Origin: Candidatus Nanosalinarum sp. J07AB56 | Lineage (GTDB): Archaea > Nanohalarchaeota > Nanosalinia > Nanosalinales > Nanosalinaceae | NCBI GenBank assembly: GCA_000220355.1 | Contig: GL982569.1 | Location: 895,568 to 940,237, forward strand | Direction: 5' to 3' | Length of the DNA stretch: 44,670 nt | In this document: positions 33,216 through 40,597 of the stretch, in pieces | Position numbering within the stretch: position 1 is the first letter of the stretch | Layout of the letters: every line of letters begins with the position of its first letter | The notes under the pieces: generated by a model | What the model saw: the letters and a program-made list of their open reading frames with translations, nothing else | Told to the model about the DNA's origin: nothing | Databases searched by the model: none | Position numbers and translations under genes: made by a program

Positions 33216-33240
33216 ACTTTGACTATGCCGGCCAGCAGGT

Positions 33241-33247
33241 CATAAAT
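33241..33247. promoter_or_regulatory. TATA box shared by tRNA-Ser(UGA) and the divergent PH gene
   Basis: CATAAAT (ATTTATG on the minus strand) is 27 bases before the tRNA 5' end at 33271 and 29 bases before the minus-strand ATG at 33215. Confidence 0.5.
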
Positions 33248-33270
33248 CCCTTGGCTGCGAATGCACAGTT

Positions 33271-33407
33271 GCCGGGATGGCAGAGTCTGGTTGATTGCGC
33301 CGGCCTTGAGACAGGACACCGTCTCTCTAGAGCGGATGACGATGTTCTACGGTCGACAGCCGGTGGGGCCTGACAGCCCTTCCTGGGTTCAAATCCCAGT
33401 CCCGGCG
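33271..33407 (+). tRNA. tRNA-Ser (anticodon UGA) with a 47-base intron
   Basis: The acceptor stem GCCGGGA (33271-33277) pairs with TCCCGGC (33400-33406); discriminator G at 33407. After removing bases 33311-33357 (or 33312-33358, which gives the same product) the anticodon stem CCGGC/GCCGG and loop CTTGAGA form, so the anticodon is UGA. The intron is at 37/38 next to the anticodon. Its inner ACCGT/ACGGT pair and a UUGA/UCGA helix can make a bulge-helix-bulge-like splicing substrate. A long variable arm and the same T arm as the other tRNA-Ser confirm serine identity. RtcB and archease, encoded in this window, can ligate the exons. Confidence 0.9.
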
Positions 33408-33444
33408 CACCACGCCCGCCGCACAGAGCCGAACCATCGATTTG

Positions 33445-33450
33445 TTTATA
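33445..33450 (+). promoter_or_regulatory. TATA box of the CBS-domain gene
   Basis: TTTATA is centred 26 bases before the ATG at 33474 and is preceded by a T-rich run after the tRNA. Confidence 0.6.
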
Positions 33451-33473
33451 CATCCCCAACTTGAACCTCGCAT

Positions 33474-33896
33474 ATGACCAAGGTGGAGAAGGTGATGTCG
33501 GAGCCGGACTTCATCGATGTCGATGCCTCAGTTGAGGAGGCGGCGGACGAGCTGGCGTCCGCGGAGAACACTTTGATAGTGATGGAGGACGGCGAGTTCA
33601 TCGGTGAAGTCCACGAACACACCGTCACGCGCGCTCTGATACCGGAGGAGAGGCTGGACGAGGAGAAGGTGATAGGTATCATAGGTTTCTCTTTCGACAC
33701 GTCGTACGAGCCCCAGACGGTTGAGGACGTGGTCGACAGGCACGAGGTCTCCGTCCCTCCGGGTGAGAGCCTTGACGAGGTCGCCTTCCTGCTGGACAAG
33801 GAGGATCTGAGGTCTCTTCCCGTGATCGATGGCGGGGATGTCGTGGGTGTGGTGCACGAGAATGATCTGATGGGTGAGATCGCGGGTGGCGGCTAG
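33474..33896 (+). CDS. Paired CBS-domain protein
   Basis: 140 residues forming one Bateman module: CBS1 (about residues 8-70, with LIVMEDGEFIGEVHEH) and CBS2 (about 75-138, with SLPVIDGGDVVGVVHENDL). CBS pairs bind adenine nucleotides and regulate partner enzymes or channels. The following antiporter gene begins inside its 3' end, so this may be a regulator of that transporter; that is inference. The ATG at 33474 is supported by a TATA box 26 bases upstream. Confidence 0.85.
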   Translation: MTKVEKVMSEPDFIDVDASVEEAADELASAENTLIVMEDGEFIGEVHEHTVTRALIPEERLDEEKVIGIIGFSFDTSYEPQTVEDVVDRHEVSVPPGESLDEVAFLLDKEDLRSLPVIDGGDVVGVVHENDLMGEIAGGG

Positions 33897-35064
33897 CCTT
33901 TCCGGTCAGGTTCTCCTGGAGACAGCGGTTCTGCTGTTTGCATCTTTCGTGGTTGGAGAGCTCTTTGAGCGGGTTGGCCTCGAGTCGATTCTCGGTTATA
34001 TCGTCACCGGCCTGGTTCTCGGCCCGTCGTTCCTGGGTTTCTCGGATTCCAGTAGTATCCTCGGGTTCGCGACGATAGGCGCCACCCTCATACTGTTCCA
34101 GGCAGGTCTGCGGGAACAGAACGTCAAGGAGATTTTCGGTAACCGCGATGCCCTCGAGCTCGGGACTGCCTCGTGGGCCGTGGGTTCGGTAGCTGTGTTT
34201 GCCGCGGTGTTCCTCGTCTCCGAGCGCCTGTTCCCTGATTATGGATTGAGACAGTTCCTGTTCCTGGCTCTGGCATACGGCATGGTGGATATCGGCGTGC
34301 CCTCGAAGCTCATGCTGGAGAGGGGTATGCTCCGCGACAGGCTTGGAAGGTACTCGATACAGTCGTCCGTGGTGAACGTTTCCCTGGGCTTCTTGGCCGT
34401 TACAGCCGCGGTTATCGTGTTCTCCACGGGTTCAGGGAGATTCGAGAGAATAGCCGGTATAGTCGGCTTCCTCGCCGTGTTCTACCTGCTCCACGAGTTT
34501 ATAGAGAGACTGGACGACTACATACTGATGTTCGAGGAGACCGAGTCTCAGTTCGCCGTGACCTTCTCTCTCCTGTTGATGATGGCCTACCTGACGCAGG
34601 AGGTCGGGCTCTCCTCCGTCCTAGGTGCTTTCTTTGCCGGGGTTATCGTTTCTCGTTCGGACTTTACGGACAGCCGTGCATTCCAGGAGAAGATATCTGC
34701 CATCGGTGAGGGGCTGTTCGTCCCGCTGTTTTTCGCTTGGTTCGGCCTTTCTCTGCAGGTCTTTGGCTCGGGCGGCATACTGGCCAACATCGTCCCGGCC
34801 ACAGTCCTGTTTGCCGCCTCCACGGTGCCGAAGCTCGGTGTAGGTTACTTGGTGTCCTCGAGGCGTGGAATCAATAGTCCGCTGAAAGCAGCTGGAAGCC
34901 TCCTGTCGCTTGATATAGAGACCTTGGTGGCTCTCCTGATAGCGATCGATCTCGGCATCCTGGGGGAGGAGATACTCCAGATATTTGCCCCTTCGGTTCT
35001 CTTTACGACCCTGACCATAGTACTGATCTTCTCGCTGACCGACCGTCTAGAGGGTTCCGCTTAA
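33886..35064 (+). CDS. CPA2-type cation/proton antiporter, Kef/NapA-like
   Basis: About 392 residues and roughly 12 TM helices. Features: LFASFVVGELFERVGLESILGYIVTGLVLGP near the start, typical of the family's first helices (split here at VGLESILG), TLILFQAGL, a TM segment with MVDIGVPSKLM that carries an Asp, and ALGAF-type helices around LSSVLGAFFAGVIVSRSDF. CPA2 proteins exchange Na+ or K+ for H+. No RCK or TrkA domain is fused; the neighbouring CBS protein may take that role. The GTG at 33886 is preferred over GTG 33874 because it leaves a smaller overlap with the CBS gene; either is possible. Confidence 0.85.
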   Translation: MAASLSGQVLLETAVLLFASFVVGELFERVGLESILGYIVTGLVLGPSFLGFSDSSSILGFATIGATLILFQAGLREQNVKEIFGNRDALELGTASWAVGSVAVFAAVFLVSERLFPDYGLRQFLFLALAYGMVDIGVPSKLMLERGMLRDRLGRYSIQSSVVNVSLGFLAVTAAVIVFSTGSGRFERIAGIVGFLAVFYLLHEFIERLDDYILMFEETESQFAVTFSLLLMMAYLTQEVGLSSVLGAFFAGVIVSRSDFTDSRAFQEKISAIGEGLFVPLFFAWFGLSLQVFGSGGILANIVPATVLFAASTVPKLGVGYLVSSRRGINSPLKAAGSLLSLDIETLVALLIAIDLGILGEEILQIFAPSVLFTTLTIVLIFSLTDRLEGSA

Positions 35065-35070
35065 GAAAAT
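35061..35070 (+). promoter_or_regulatory. Promoter of the tRNA-Gln/parvulin unit
   Basis: TTAAGAAAAT lies about 25 bases before the tRNA 5' end. A second AT-rich tract, TCTATATCC, follows and could also serve. No separate promoter is possible for parvulin, which starts two bases after the tRNA. Confidence 0.5.
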
Positions 35071-35089
35071 CGCCTCTATATCCATATCT

Positions 35090-35162
35090 AGCCCCCTGGT
35101 GTAGTGGCCAATCATGAGAGGCCCTGGCCCTCTAGACCTAGGTTCGAATCCTGGGGGGGCTA
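35090..35162 (+). tRNA. tRNA-Gln (anticodon CUG) with an unusual C33
   Basis: 73 bases. Acceptor AGCCCCC pairs with GGGGGCT, discriminator A at 35162, CCA not encoded; starting with A and ending CTA is usual for archaeal tRNA-Gln. The T arm has CTAGG TTCGAAT CCTGG. The anticodon stem AGAGG/CCTCT encloses CCCTGGC, giving anticodon CUG. Position 33 is C rather than the nearly universal U, and position 38 is C. The mRNA start of parvulin is two bases beyond its 3' end. Confidence 0.82.
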
Positions 35163-35163
35163 T

Positions 35164-35445
35164 GTGACTGAAGTACACGCCAAGCACATACTGGTCGAAC
35201 ACGAAGAGCACGCTACGCAGCTTAAGCGAAAGCTAGAGAAGGATGAGGGCGAGTTCGAGGAGCTTGCGAGGGAGCATAGTGATGGACCGTCCGGCGAAAA
35301 AGGCGGCGATCTCGGCTGGTTTGGGCGTGGTGACATGGTGAAGCCGTTCGAAAGGACTGCTTTCGAGCTAAGCGACGGCGAGGTATCGGAGCCTGTAGAG
35401 ACCCAGTTCGGCTGGCACTTAATAAAGAAGGAAGGGGAGAGGTAG
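35164..35445 (+). CDS. Parvulin-type peptidyl-prolyl isomerase
   Basis: 93 residues, a single parvulin (PpiC) domain: VHAKHILVEHEEHA, EFEELAREHSDGPSGEKGGDL, GWFGRGDMVKPFERTAF and the C-terminal VETQFGWHLIKKE. Catalytic His pairs and the GDLGWF motif are kept. There is no signal peptide or anchor, so it is a cytosolic isomerase. The GTG at 35164 begins two bases after the tRNA-Gln 3' end, so tRNA 3' processing would leave it as an essentially leaderless mRNA. Confidence 0.93.
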   Translation: MTEVHAKHILVEHEEHATQLKRKLEKDEGEFEELAREHSDGPSGEKGGDLGWFGRGDMVKPFERTAFELSDGEVSEPVETQFGWHLIKKEGER

Positions 35446-35490
35446 TGTTGTCACCAAAGGGTTGAAAAAACGTCTCTGTACAATTGTTGT

Positions 35491-35841
35491 ATGTTAATGA
35501 CAGCTAAACAAATAATAGCAGTAAACCACAAACTCAGTATGTCTCAAGGCAAGATGGCTGCGCAGGTCGCACACGCCAGTCTCTCGGCATACAGAAAGGC
35601 CTCTAAGAAACAAACAACAGAGTGGCGAGAAGTCGGTGAGAAGAAGGTTGTTCTGCGCTCACCAGAAAATGGACTCGAGCCTTTGAGGCGAGAGGCGGAG
35701 CGAGCAGACCTGCCACACCATCTCGTAAAGGATGCGGGCATGACAGAGCTGGAACCCGGTACCGAGACAGCGCTCGGGATCGGACCTGCCAAAGCTGCGG
35801 AGATAGACACGGTAACAGGCGAGTTGAACACGCTACAATGA
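35491..35841 (+). CDS. pth2: Peptidyl-tRNA hydrolase 2
   Basis: 116 residues, family length. Motifs: KQIIAVNHKLSMSQGKMAAQVAHAS with the conserved Lys and Gln-Gly, then KKVVLRSPENGL, LPHHLVKDAGMTELEPGT and GIGPAKAAEID. Pth2 frees peptides from tRNAs that fall off the ribosome. An ATG at 35497 is an alternative start; the one at 35491 fits a weak TGAAAAAA box about 25 bases upstream. Its TGA overlaps the TruD ATG by four bases. Confidence 0.95.
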   Translation: MLMTAKQIIAVNHKLSMSQGKMAAQVAHASLSAYRKASKKQTTEWREVGEKKVVLRSPENGLEPLRREAERADLPHHLVKDAGMTELEPGTETALGIGPAKAAEIDTVTGELNTLQ

Positions 35842-37081
35842 CAGAAGACGAACAAGACGGAATGGAAGAGCAAGAAGATATGTATGACCCAGAGGAAAAC
35901 CAAATCCAGCAGGACCTGAAGGAACTGGACATCGAGTCGATTCCGGAGTGGAGCTACATGACCGATGTTCCCGGAGTCAGAGGTGTATTGAAGGAGCAGG
36001 TCAACGACTTCGTGGTGGAGGAGATGGCCCGTCACGACACCAGCGACGAGGGAGACCACCTTATTGCGAAACTAAGGAAGCAGAACATGACGACGATGGA
36101 GGCTATTAACAAGCTCTCCAACATGCTTCACATATCGAAGAGCCGGATAGGTTACGCCGGCAACAAGGACAAGCGCGCGACCACCGAGCAGCACATATCT
36201 GTGGAGGGTGTGTCACAGGAGGAAATCAGGCAGATATTCACCGACGAGTTCGAGATAGAGGTGCTCGGCAGGAACGGGCACATCGGGATTGGAAACCTGC
36301 TGGCGAACAAGTTCGAGATAACGGTGCGGAAGCTGGAGCTGCCGGTCGACGACATAGCAGACAAGGTGGAGAAGACCAACGAGGAGCTCTCCGGCAAGTT
36401 CCCCAACTATTTCGGGGAACAGAGGTTCGGCTCGCCGAGACCTATCACCCACCAGGTCGGGAGACATCTGCTGAGAGGCGAGTACGAGGAGGCAGTGTGG
36501 ACCTATATTGCGAAGCCGTACGACCAGGAGTACGACTCGATAGGAAGATAAGGCAGGAGCTCTGGGACACCCGCGTTGTTGAGGACGCAGCGGAGAAGTT
36601 CCCGGAGCGCAACCGGTATGAGAAGACGCTGCTCTACCATCTCACCAAGAACGAGGACGACTACAAGGGCGCTATCAAACGGCTGCCAGAAGGCCTTCAA
36701 ACGCTCTTCATCCACAGCTACCAGTCTTGGATATTCAACCGCGTGCTCTCCCGCCTCGTGGAGGACGGATGGTACGACGAGGAGCGCGAGATCCCGCTAG
36801 TGGGATTCAAGACGGATCTCAAGGACGCCCGTCCCGAGAACATGATACAGGAGATCCTCGACGAGGAGGGTGTAAGCCAGGAGGACTTCCGGATGCAGGA
36901 GATGTCGGACCTGCGGAGTGAGGGGAGCTACAGGCGGGCGTTCGCCGACTACAGGAACTTCGAGCTCCACGCTGTGGCGGACGACGACCTGAACATGTCG
37001 GCTAACAAGATGACGGTCGGGTTTGACCTACCTAAGGGTGCCTACGCCACGGTCTTCCTACGGGAGTTTATGAAGAATTAA
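35838..37081 (+). CDS. truD: tRNA pseudouridine synthase D (TruD), broken by one missing base
   Basis: The first part includes VNDFVVEEMARHDTS, GYAGNKDKRATTEQ with catalytic Asp111, and FPNYFGEQRFGSPRPITHQVG, then stops at 36549-36551. The remainder continues in another frame from about 36550: IRQELWDTRVVEDAAEKF, LPEGLQTLFIHSYQSWIFNRVLS and VGFDLPKGAYATVFLREF, ending at 37081. Adding one base near 36545-36550 gives 414 residues, typical of archaeal TruD, which modifies U13 of tRNAs. The N-terminus has an acidic lead of about 40 residues. Start overlaps the pth2 stop. Confidence 0.9.
36543..36552 (+). other. Frameshift point in TruD (one base missing)
   Basis: GGA AGA TAA GGC stops the first part; adding a base so that ATA AGG CAG GAG is read rejoins the conserved frame. 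Confidence 0.78.
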
Positions 37082-37103
37082 ACCTGTGTCCGTCAAAATC
37101 TAA

Positions 37104-38315
37104 GTGTCGATGCAGCCAATCGAGTGGGTCTACGTACTGATATTTACGGCCATGATATTCTCGTCCACCCTGTGGCTGATACTGTACATGTCGCGCCGGG
37201 ACGAGGTGCACAGCGATCCCGACCCCTCCGCTCTCCCATCAGTCACTTTCCTCGTACCCGCATACAACGAAGAAGGATACGTCCAAGACTGCATAGACTC
37301 TATCCTATCGGTCGACTACCCAAAAGACAGGCTCGAGGTGGTGGCGGTGGACGACGGCTCCACTGACTCCACGCTGGAGAAGCTCAGGTCCTACGGTGAC
37401 GACATACAGGTCATTGTGAAGGAGAACACCGGAAAGGCAAGCTCCATCAACACCGCTCTCGAAAGGGTCGACACCGATATAGTCGGGTGCCTAGACGCCG
37501 ACTCCACCGTCAGCAACGACTTCCTGAAGAGCATGGTTGGATACTTCGAGCGGGAGGACGTGAAGGGTGTTACGCCCGCCATGCGAATCGAGGAGCCGGA
37601 GTCACTGGCGGAGATGGCTGTCTGGGTTGAGTACGTGTACAACCTGTTCCTGAGGAAGCTGTTCTCGCTGTTCGACTCGCAGTTCGTGATGCCGGGCCCC
37701 GGGTCGCTCTACGACACCGACTTCCTCAAGGAGATAGGTGGCTGGGACGAGGACACTCTTACGGAGGACATGGAGATAGTGTTCAGGATGGTGGAGAACG
37801 GAGCCCTGATAAAGAACAGCACCAACGCAGAAGCGGTGACGCACTCCCCCTCCACCTTCTCGGGTCTGCTGCGCCAGAGGTCACGATGGTACCGCGGCAA
37901 CTTCTGGACTATGTCACGCTATAGGAACGCCATAATGAACCCGAAGTACGGTAACTTCGGAGCTTTCATACTTCCGTGGAACCTGTTCTACGCCGGAATG
38001 ACAGTTTTCATAACAGGTCATCTTATCTACAGGATGGGTGACTTCGTGGTGTCGTCACTCACCGGGCCGGTGTTGCTCAACCTCAGTCTGCCGGGTCTTC
38101 AGGCCCTCTCTATGTTCCACATGTTCCAGCTCGCTATAGTGCTTCTCGGCGGAACCATGCTGGCGATAACCGTGAAGACGGCTCCCGACGGCATGAGCTT
38201 TCGGGACAAGACCGCGGAGATAGGTATTTTTATGGCTGCCTACGCCTTTATTTACTCGATGTTCTGGATTAAAGCCGGGAAAGACCTCATTGCGGGAAGC
38301 GAGGTAGGATGGTAG
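37104..38315 (+). CDS. Membrane glycosyltransferase family 2
   Basis: 403 residues. An N-terminal TM (residues 8-29) is followed by a GT-A domain: SVTFLVPAYNEEGYVQDC, VVAVDDGSTDST (Asp83/84), CLDADSTVSND (DAD near 131-133), GPGSLYDTDFL, TLTEDMEIVF (TED) and QRSRWYRGN (Q-x-x-R-W). Four C-terminal hydrophobic segments follow (about 285-400). This architecture is that of processive or polyprenyl-linked sugar transferases such as those making polysaccharide or attaching sugars to lipid carriers; the product is unknown. GTG 37104 fits a TATA-like ATTAAAC about 24 bases upstream; ATG 37110 is an alternative. The thioredoxin-like gene overlaps its stop by seven bases. Confidence 0.88.
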   Translation: MSMQPIEWVYVLIFTAMIFSSTLWLILYMSRRDEVHSDPDPSALPSVTFLVPAYNEEGYVQDCIDSILSVDYPKDRLEVVAVDDGSTDSTLEKLRSYGDDIQVIVKENTGKASSINTALERVDTDIVGCLDADSTVSNDFLKSMVGYFEREDVKGVTPAMRIEEPESLAEMAVWVEYVYNLFLRKLFSLFDSQFVMPGPGSLYDTDFLKEIGGWDEDTLTEDMEIVFRMVENGALIKNSTNAEAVTHSPSTFSGLLRQRSRWYRGNFWTMSRYRNAIMNPKYGNFGAFILPWNLFYAGMTVFITGHLIYRMGDFVVSSLTGPVLLNLSLPGLQALSMFHMFQLAIVLLGGTMLAITVKTAPDGMSFRDKTAEIGIFMAAYAFIYSMFWIKAGKDLIAGSEVGW

Positions 38316-38959
38316 ACCGCAGCATATCGTGGAAGTACCTGGTTGCGGGACTGGGCATCACATTCCTGGTGGTCGGGAGTATCTTCGTCGCTGGGAGGGA
38401 ACTGACCGAGGTCAAGGTGGACTCCTTAGAGGGAGAAATCTCGGAGCTCGAGATGAATCAGCAGTCCCGCTTCCTCACGTACCGGATGGCGGGAGACTTG
38501 GAGGATGGACGCTGCCGATCCTACAGAACGCTCAGGACAGACTCCCTAGAGAGCCTGTACGAGGTGAGGCGCAAGCTCACCACGCACGAGAACGCCGGCA
38601 AGATATCCAGTCCGAACTACAAGGATCTCAAGAAGAAGTACAACCTCCTCCTGATAGAGGACTACCTGCAGAAACGCCGCGCGGCACAGGAATGCGGCCG
38701 GAACTCCACCAGAATACTCTACTTCTACGAGGAGGGATGCGACAAGTGTGACACACAGTCGAAGATACTAACGTCGCTGCGGAGAGATGCCAGGAACGTG
38801 TTCGTGTACCCTATTGACACGGGAATAGACCTATCGGCAGTGGACTACCTCTCCTCATACCAAAACGTTTCTGTGTATCCGACTGTGGTCGTCAACGGCA
38901 ACAGGTCTGAGGGAATAGTGTACCAGAACCAGCTGAGGAACATGTCCCATGCGGAGTAG
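38309..38959 (+). CDS. Membrane-anchored thioredoxin-fold protein with CxxC
   Basis: 216 residues: an N-terminal TM (about residues 10-30), a helical segment to about 130, and a C-terminal thioredoxin-like domain with RILYFYEEGCDKCDTQSKIL (Cys-Asp-Lys-Cys) and SVYPTVVVNG providing the cis-Pro loop. Topology puts the domain outside the membrane. It is probably an oxidoreductase, or a chaperone for disulfides of surface proteins; two Cys also occur before the domain. Start ATG 38309 overlaps the GT2 gene by seven bases; its stop overlaps the next small gene by 11 bases. Confidence 0.75.
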   Translation: MVDRSISWKYLVAGLGITFLVVGSIFVAGRELTEVKVDSLEGEISELEMNQQSRFLTYRMAGDLEDGRCRSYRTLRTDSLESLYEVRRKLTTHENAGKISSPNYKDLKKKYNLLLIEDYLQKRRAAQECGRNSTRILYFYEEGCDKCDTQSKILTSLRRDARNVFVYPIDTGIDLSAVDYLSSYQNVSVYPTVVVNGNRSEGIVYQNQLRNMSHAE

Positions 38960-39245
38960 CGCTGTCGCACTGCTCGGCGTGGTGTGCGCAGGCGTGGCTA
39001 TCGGCATATTGCTGTCGGCTCAGTCTACTCCTGCGGACAGCATGTCAGGTGAGTGCGAGGCTTTGGAACAGGAGATCAGAGCTAACCAGTCATTCAACGG
39101 GTCGCTGCAGTGCTACCCTCCGGGCGTGATAGATGTCAACCTATCCGAAGAGATTGACGAGAGGACGGAGCTTCAATGCGTGTGCAGAAACGTCTACCGT
39201 GGAGAGGAGAGGGTCTTCCCGGTCACTCGATCTCAAGAGCCCTGA
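38949..39245 (+). CDS. Small secreted or membrane-anchored Cys-containing protein
   Basis: 98 residues, unrecognised. A hydrophobic N-terminal segment (about residues 5-24) is a signal anchor or signal peptide. The outside part has four Cys (SGECEALEQ, GSLQCYPPG, ELQCVCRNV) and a sequon, so it may form disulfides. Overlapping the thioredoxin-like gene, it is likely cotranscribed and perhaps a partner or substrate. The 3' end overlaps the convergent winged-helix gene by 23 bases. Confidence 0.6.
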   Translation: MRSSAVALLGVVCAGVAIGILLSAQSTPADSMSGECEALEQEIRANQSFNGSLQCYPPGVIDVNLSEEIDERTELQCVCRNVYRGEERVFPVTRSQEP

Positions 39246-40137
39246 GGTTGCGGTTCAGCTCCAGCATGTTGCTGCGCCCCTGCTTCTTCTTGGTTACCGC
39301 CCCCTTCTCCTCCAGTCCGCCGACTATGTTCGACACCTTGGCTTTGGAGTACTCGGTCTCATCCACCACGTCCTTCTGCAACATAGATCCGTCTCTAGTG
39401 CTTATCATCCTCACCACCTCCTGTTGATCCTCCGTAAGGGTTTCGAACTCGTCCTTGGCTCTGCTGCCTCTGTGAAGGCGGTAGTAAAGGTAGGCCCCGA
39501 GAATAACGAGGGTGGCAAGGGCAGCACCTGTTACTATCCATAGGGTTCTGTCGGGCCCCTCAGAAAGTGGCTCGTAGACGGCCGAGAAGCGTTTCTCCTC
39601 CCCGAATCCGGGTTGCTGCGACCAGACGACCTTGAACCTCCTGCCGTCTACACTTCTTCTCTTTCCGTCTTCTGGCCTGACCGGGGAGAAAGACGAGTTC
39701 GACGGCACGAGGCCCTCCCCGCGAGGCAGAACCACGTCCAGTTGGAAGCGCTCCGTTATCCTCACGAACGATTTGGAATAGTTGAACACCGATTTACTGC
39801 CAGATCGACCGACGAGCCCGTCCGTCCCGAGCTCCATGTTCGCAGAGAAGTTCTCGGCCACCACGGGACAGGCCACCTCCGACCCCTCGTCAAGCTGTCT
39901 GGCGGTGCATGCGTCCTCCAAAGCACCCACCTGCGAGCCTATCACTTCGTCAACGGTGTAGGACGTGGTGTAGGTGAACTCGTCGCCGGCGAAATCACTG
40001 ACCGACATCTCAACGTTCACGGTCTCGTTCTGTAGGTCGGCGGTGACGTTTTCGGAGTGCACGGTCACTGCCGCGGATGCGCTGGAGAGCAGGACCGCGG
40101 CCAGGCCGAGGTGTATGGCTGCGCGGGATGTTTTCAC
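39223..40137 (-). CDS. Membrane-anchored winged-helix protein with an extracellular domain
   Basis: 304 residues, GTG start. An N-terminal signal peptide (residues 1-22) precedes an outside domain (about 23-195) with several sequons and two Cys (DACTARQLD, EVACPVV). One TM (about 198-218) is followed by a short basic segment and a C-terminal MarR/winged-helix domain (about 230-300: LTEDQQEVVRMISTRDG, DVVDETEYSKAKVSNIVGGLEEKGAV). It resembles haloarchaeal one-component membrane receptors with cytoplasmic wHTH domains. It could sense the envelope and act on DNA directly; this is inference. It lies two bases downstream of the preceding minus-strand gene and shares its promoter. Confidence 0.78.
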   Translation of the reverse strand: MKTSRAAIHLGLAAVLLSSASAAVTVHSENVTADLQNETVNVEMSVSDFAGDEFTYTTSYTVDEVIGSQVGALEDACTARQLDEGSEVACPVVAENFSANMELGTDGLVGRSGSKSVFNYSKSFVRITERFQLDVVLPRGEGLVPSNSSFSPVRPEDGKRRSVDGRRFKVVWSQQPGFGEEKRFSAVYEPLSEGPDRTLWIVTGAALATLVILGAYLYYRLHRGSRAKDEFETLTEDQQEVVRMISTRDGSMLQKDVVDETEYSKAKVSNIVGGLEEKGAVTKKKQGRSNMLELNRNLRALEIE

Positions 40138-40139
40138 GG

Positions 40140-40544
40140 TCAGGTTTCCTCTGTGTTTGATACCAGGACTCCTCCTGCACCCATCTGTGCGTACTGGTGC
40201 ATGGTGGATGCTACTTTCTGCATCGCTTCCTGTGCTTCTCCAAGCCCTATGTTGTACTGGTCGGGACCCTGTATCTGGACGTAGGTCGGCCCGTAGTTCA
40301 ACACGGTCTGTATTGCTGTGTCGAAGCCGTCGAATCCGGCCGTGACCTCCACGACAGTCGAGTATCCCTCTTCTAGGCCCGGATGAGGATCCTCCATCTG
40401 TTTGACATCGTCGCGGTCGACCTCCTTCACCTCTATGCCGTCTTCAACCTTCAGGGTCTCGACGTGTTCGTCCATAGATTCCTCCACGGCGTCTTCCTCT
40501 TCGCCAACCGCCTCAAACACCATCCAGACCACGGGTCCGTCCAC
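40140..40544 (-). CDS. Hypothetical acidic protein, cotranscribed with the winged-helix gene
   Basis: 134 residues from GTG at 40542-40544, chosen because a TATA box lies about 26 bases upstream; a TTG at 40550 also reads in frame. Not recognised. It is soluble and strongly acidic in the first half (EAVGEEEDAVEESMDEHV) with a more conserved-looking second half (YGPTYVQIQGPDQYNIGLGEAQEAM). No TM or signal. It sits upstream of the membrane winged-helix gene with two bases between them, so the two may act together. Confidence 0.6.
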   Translation of the reverse strand: MDGPVVWMVFEAVGEEEDAVEESMDEHVETLKVEDGIEVKEVDRDDVKQMEDPHPGLEEGYSTVVEVTAGFDGFDTAIQTVLNYGPTYVQIQGPDQYNIGLGEAQEAMQKVASTMHQYAQMGAGGVLVSNTEET

Positions 40545-40565
40545 GCCCAATTGTTTGCTGTCGAG

Positions 40566-40573
40566 TTTTTATA
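40566..40573. promoter_or_regulatory. Bidirectional TATA box
   Basis: TTTTTATA, read TATAAAAA on the other strand, is centred about 28 bases before the forward GTG 40598 and about 26 bases before the reverse GTG 40544. One TATA element seems to serve two leaderless divergent genes. Confidence 0.6.
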
Positions 40574-40597
40574 CGCCAGTCCCTCCGTGAGGTAGTT

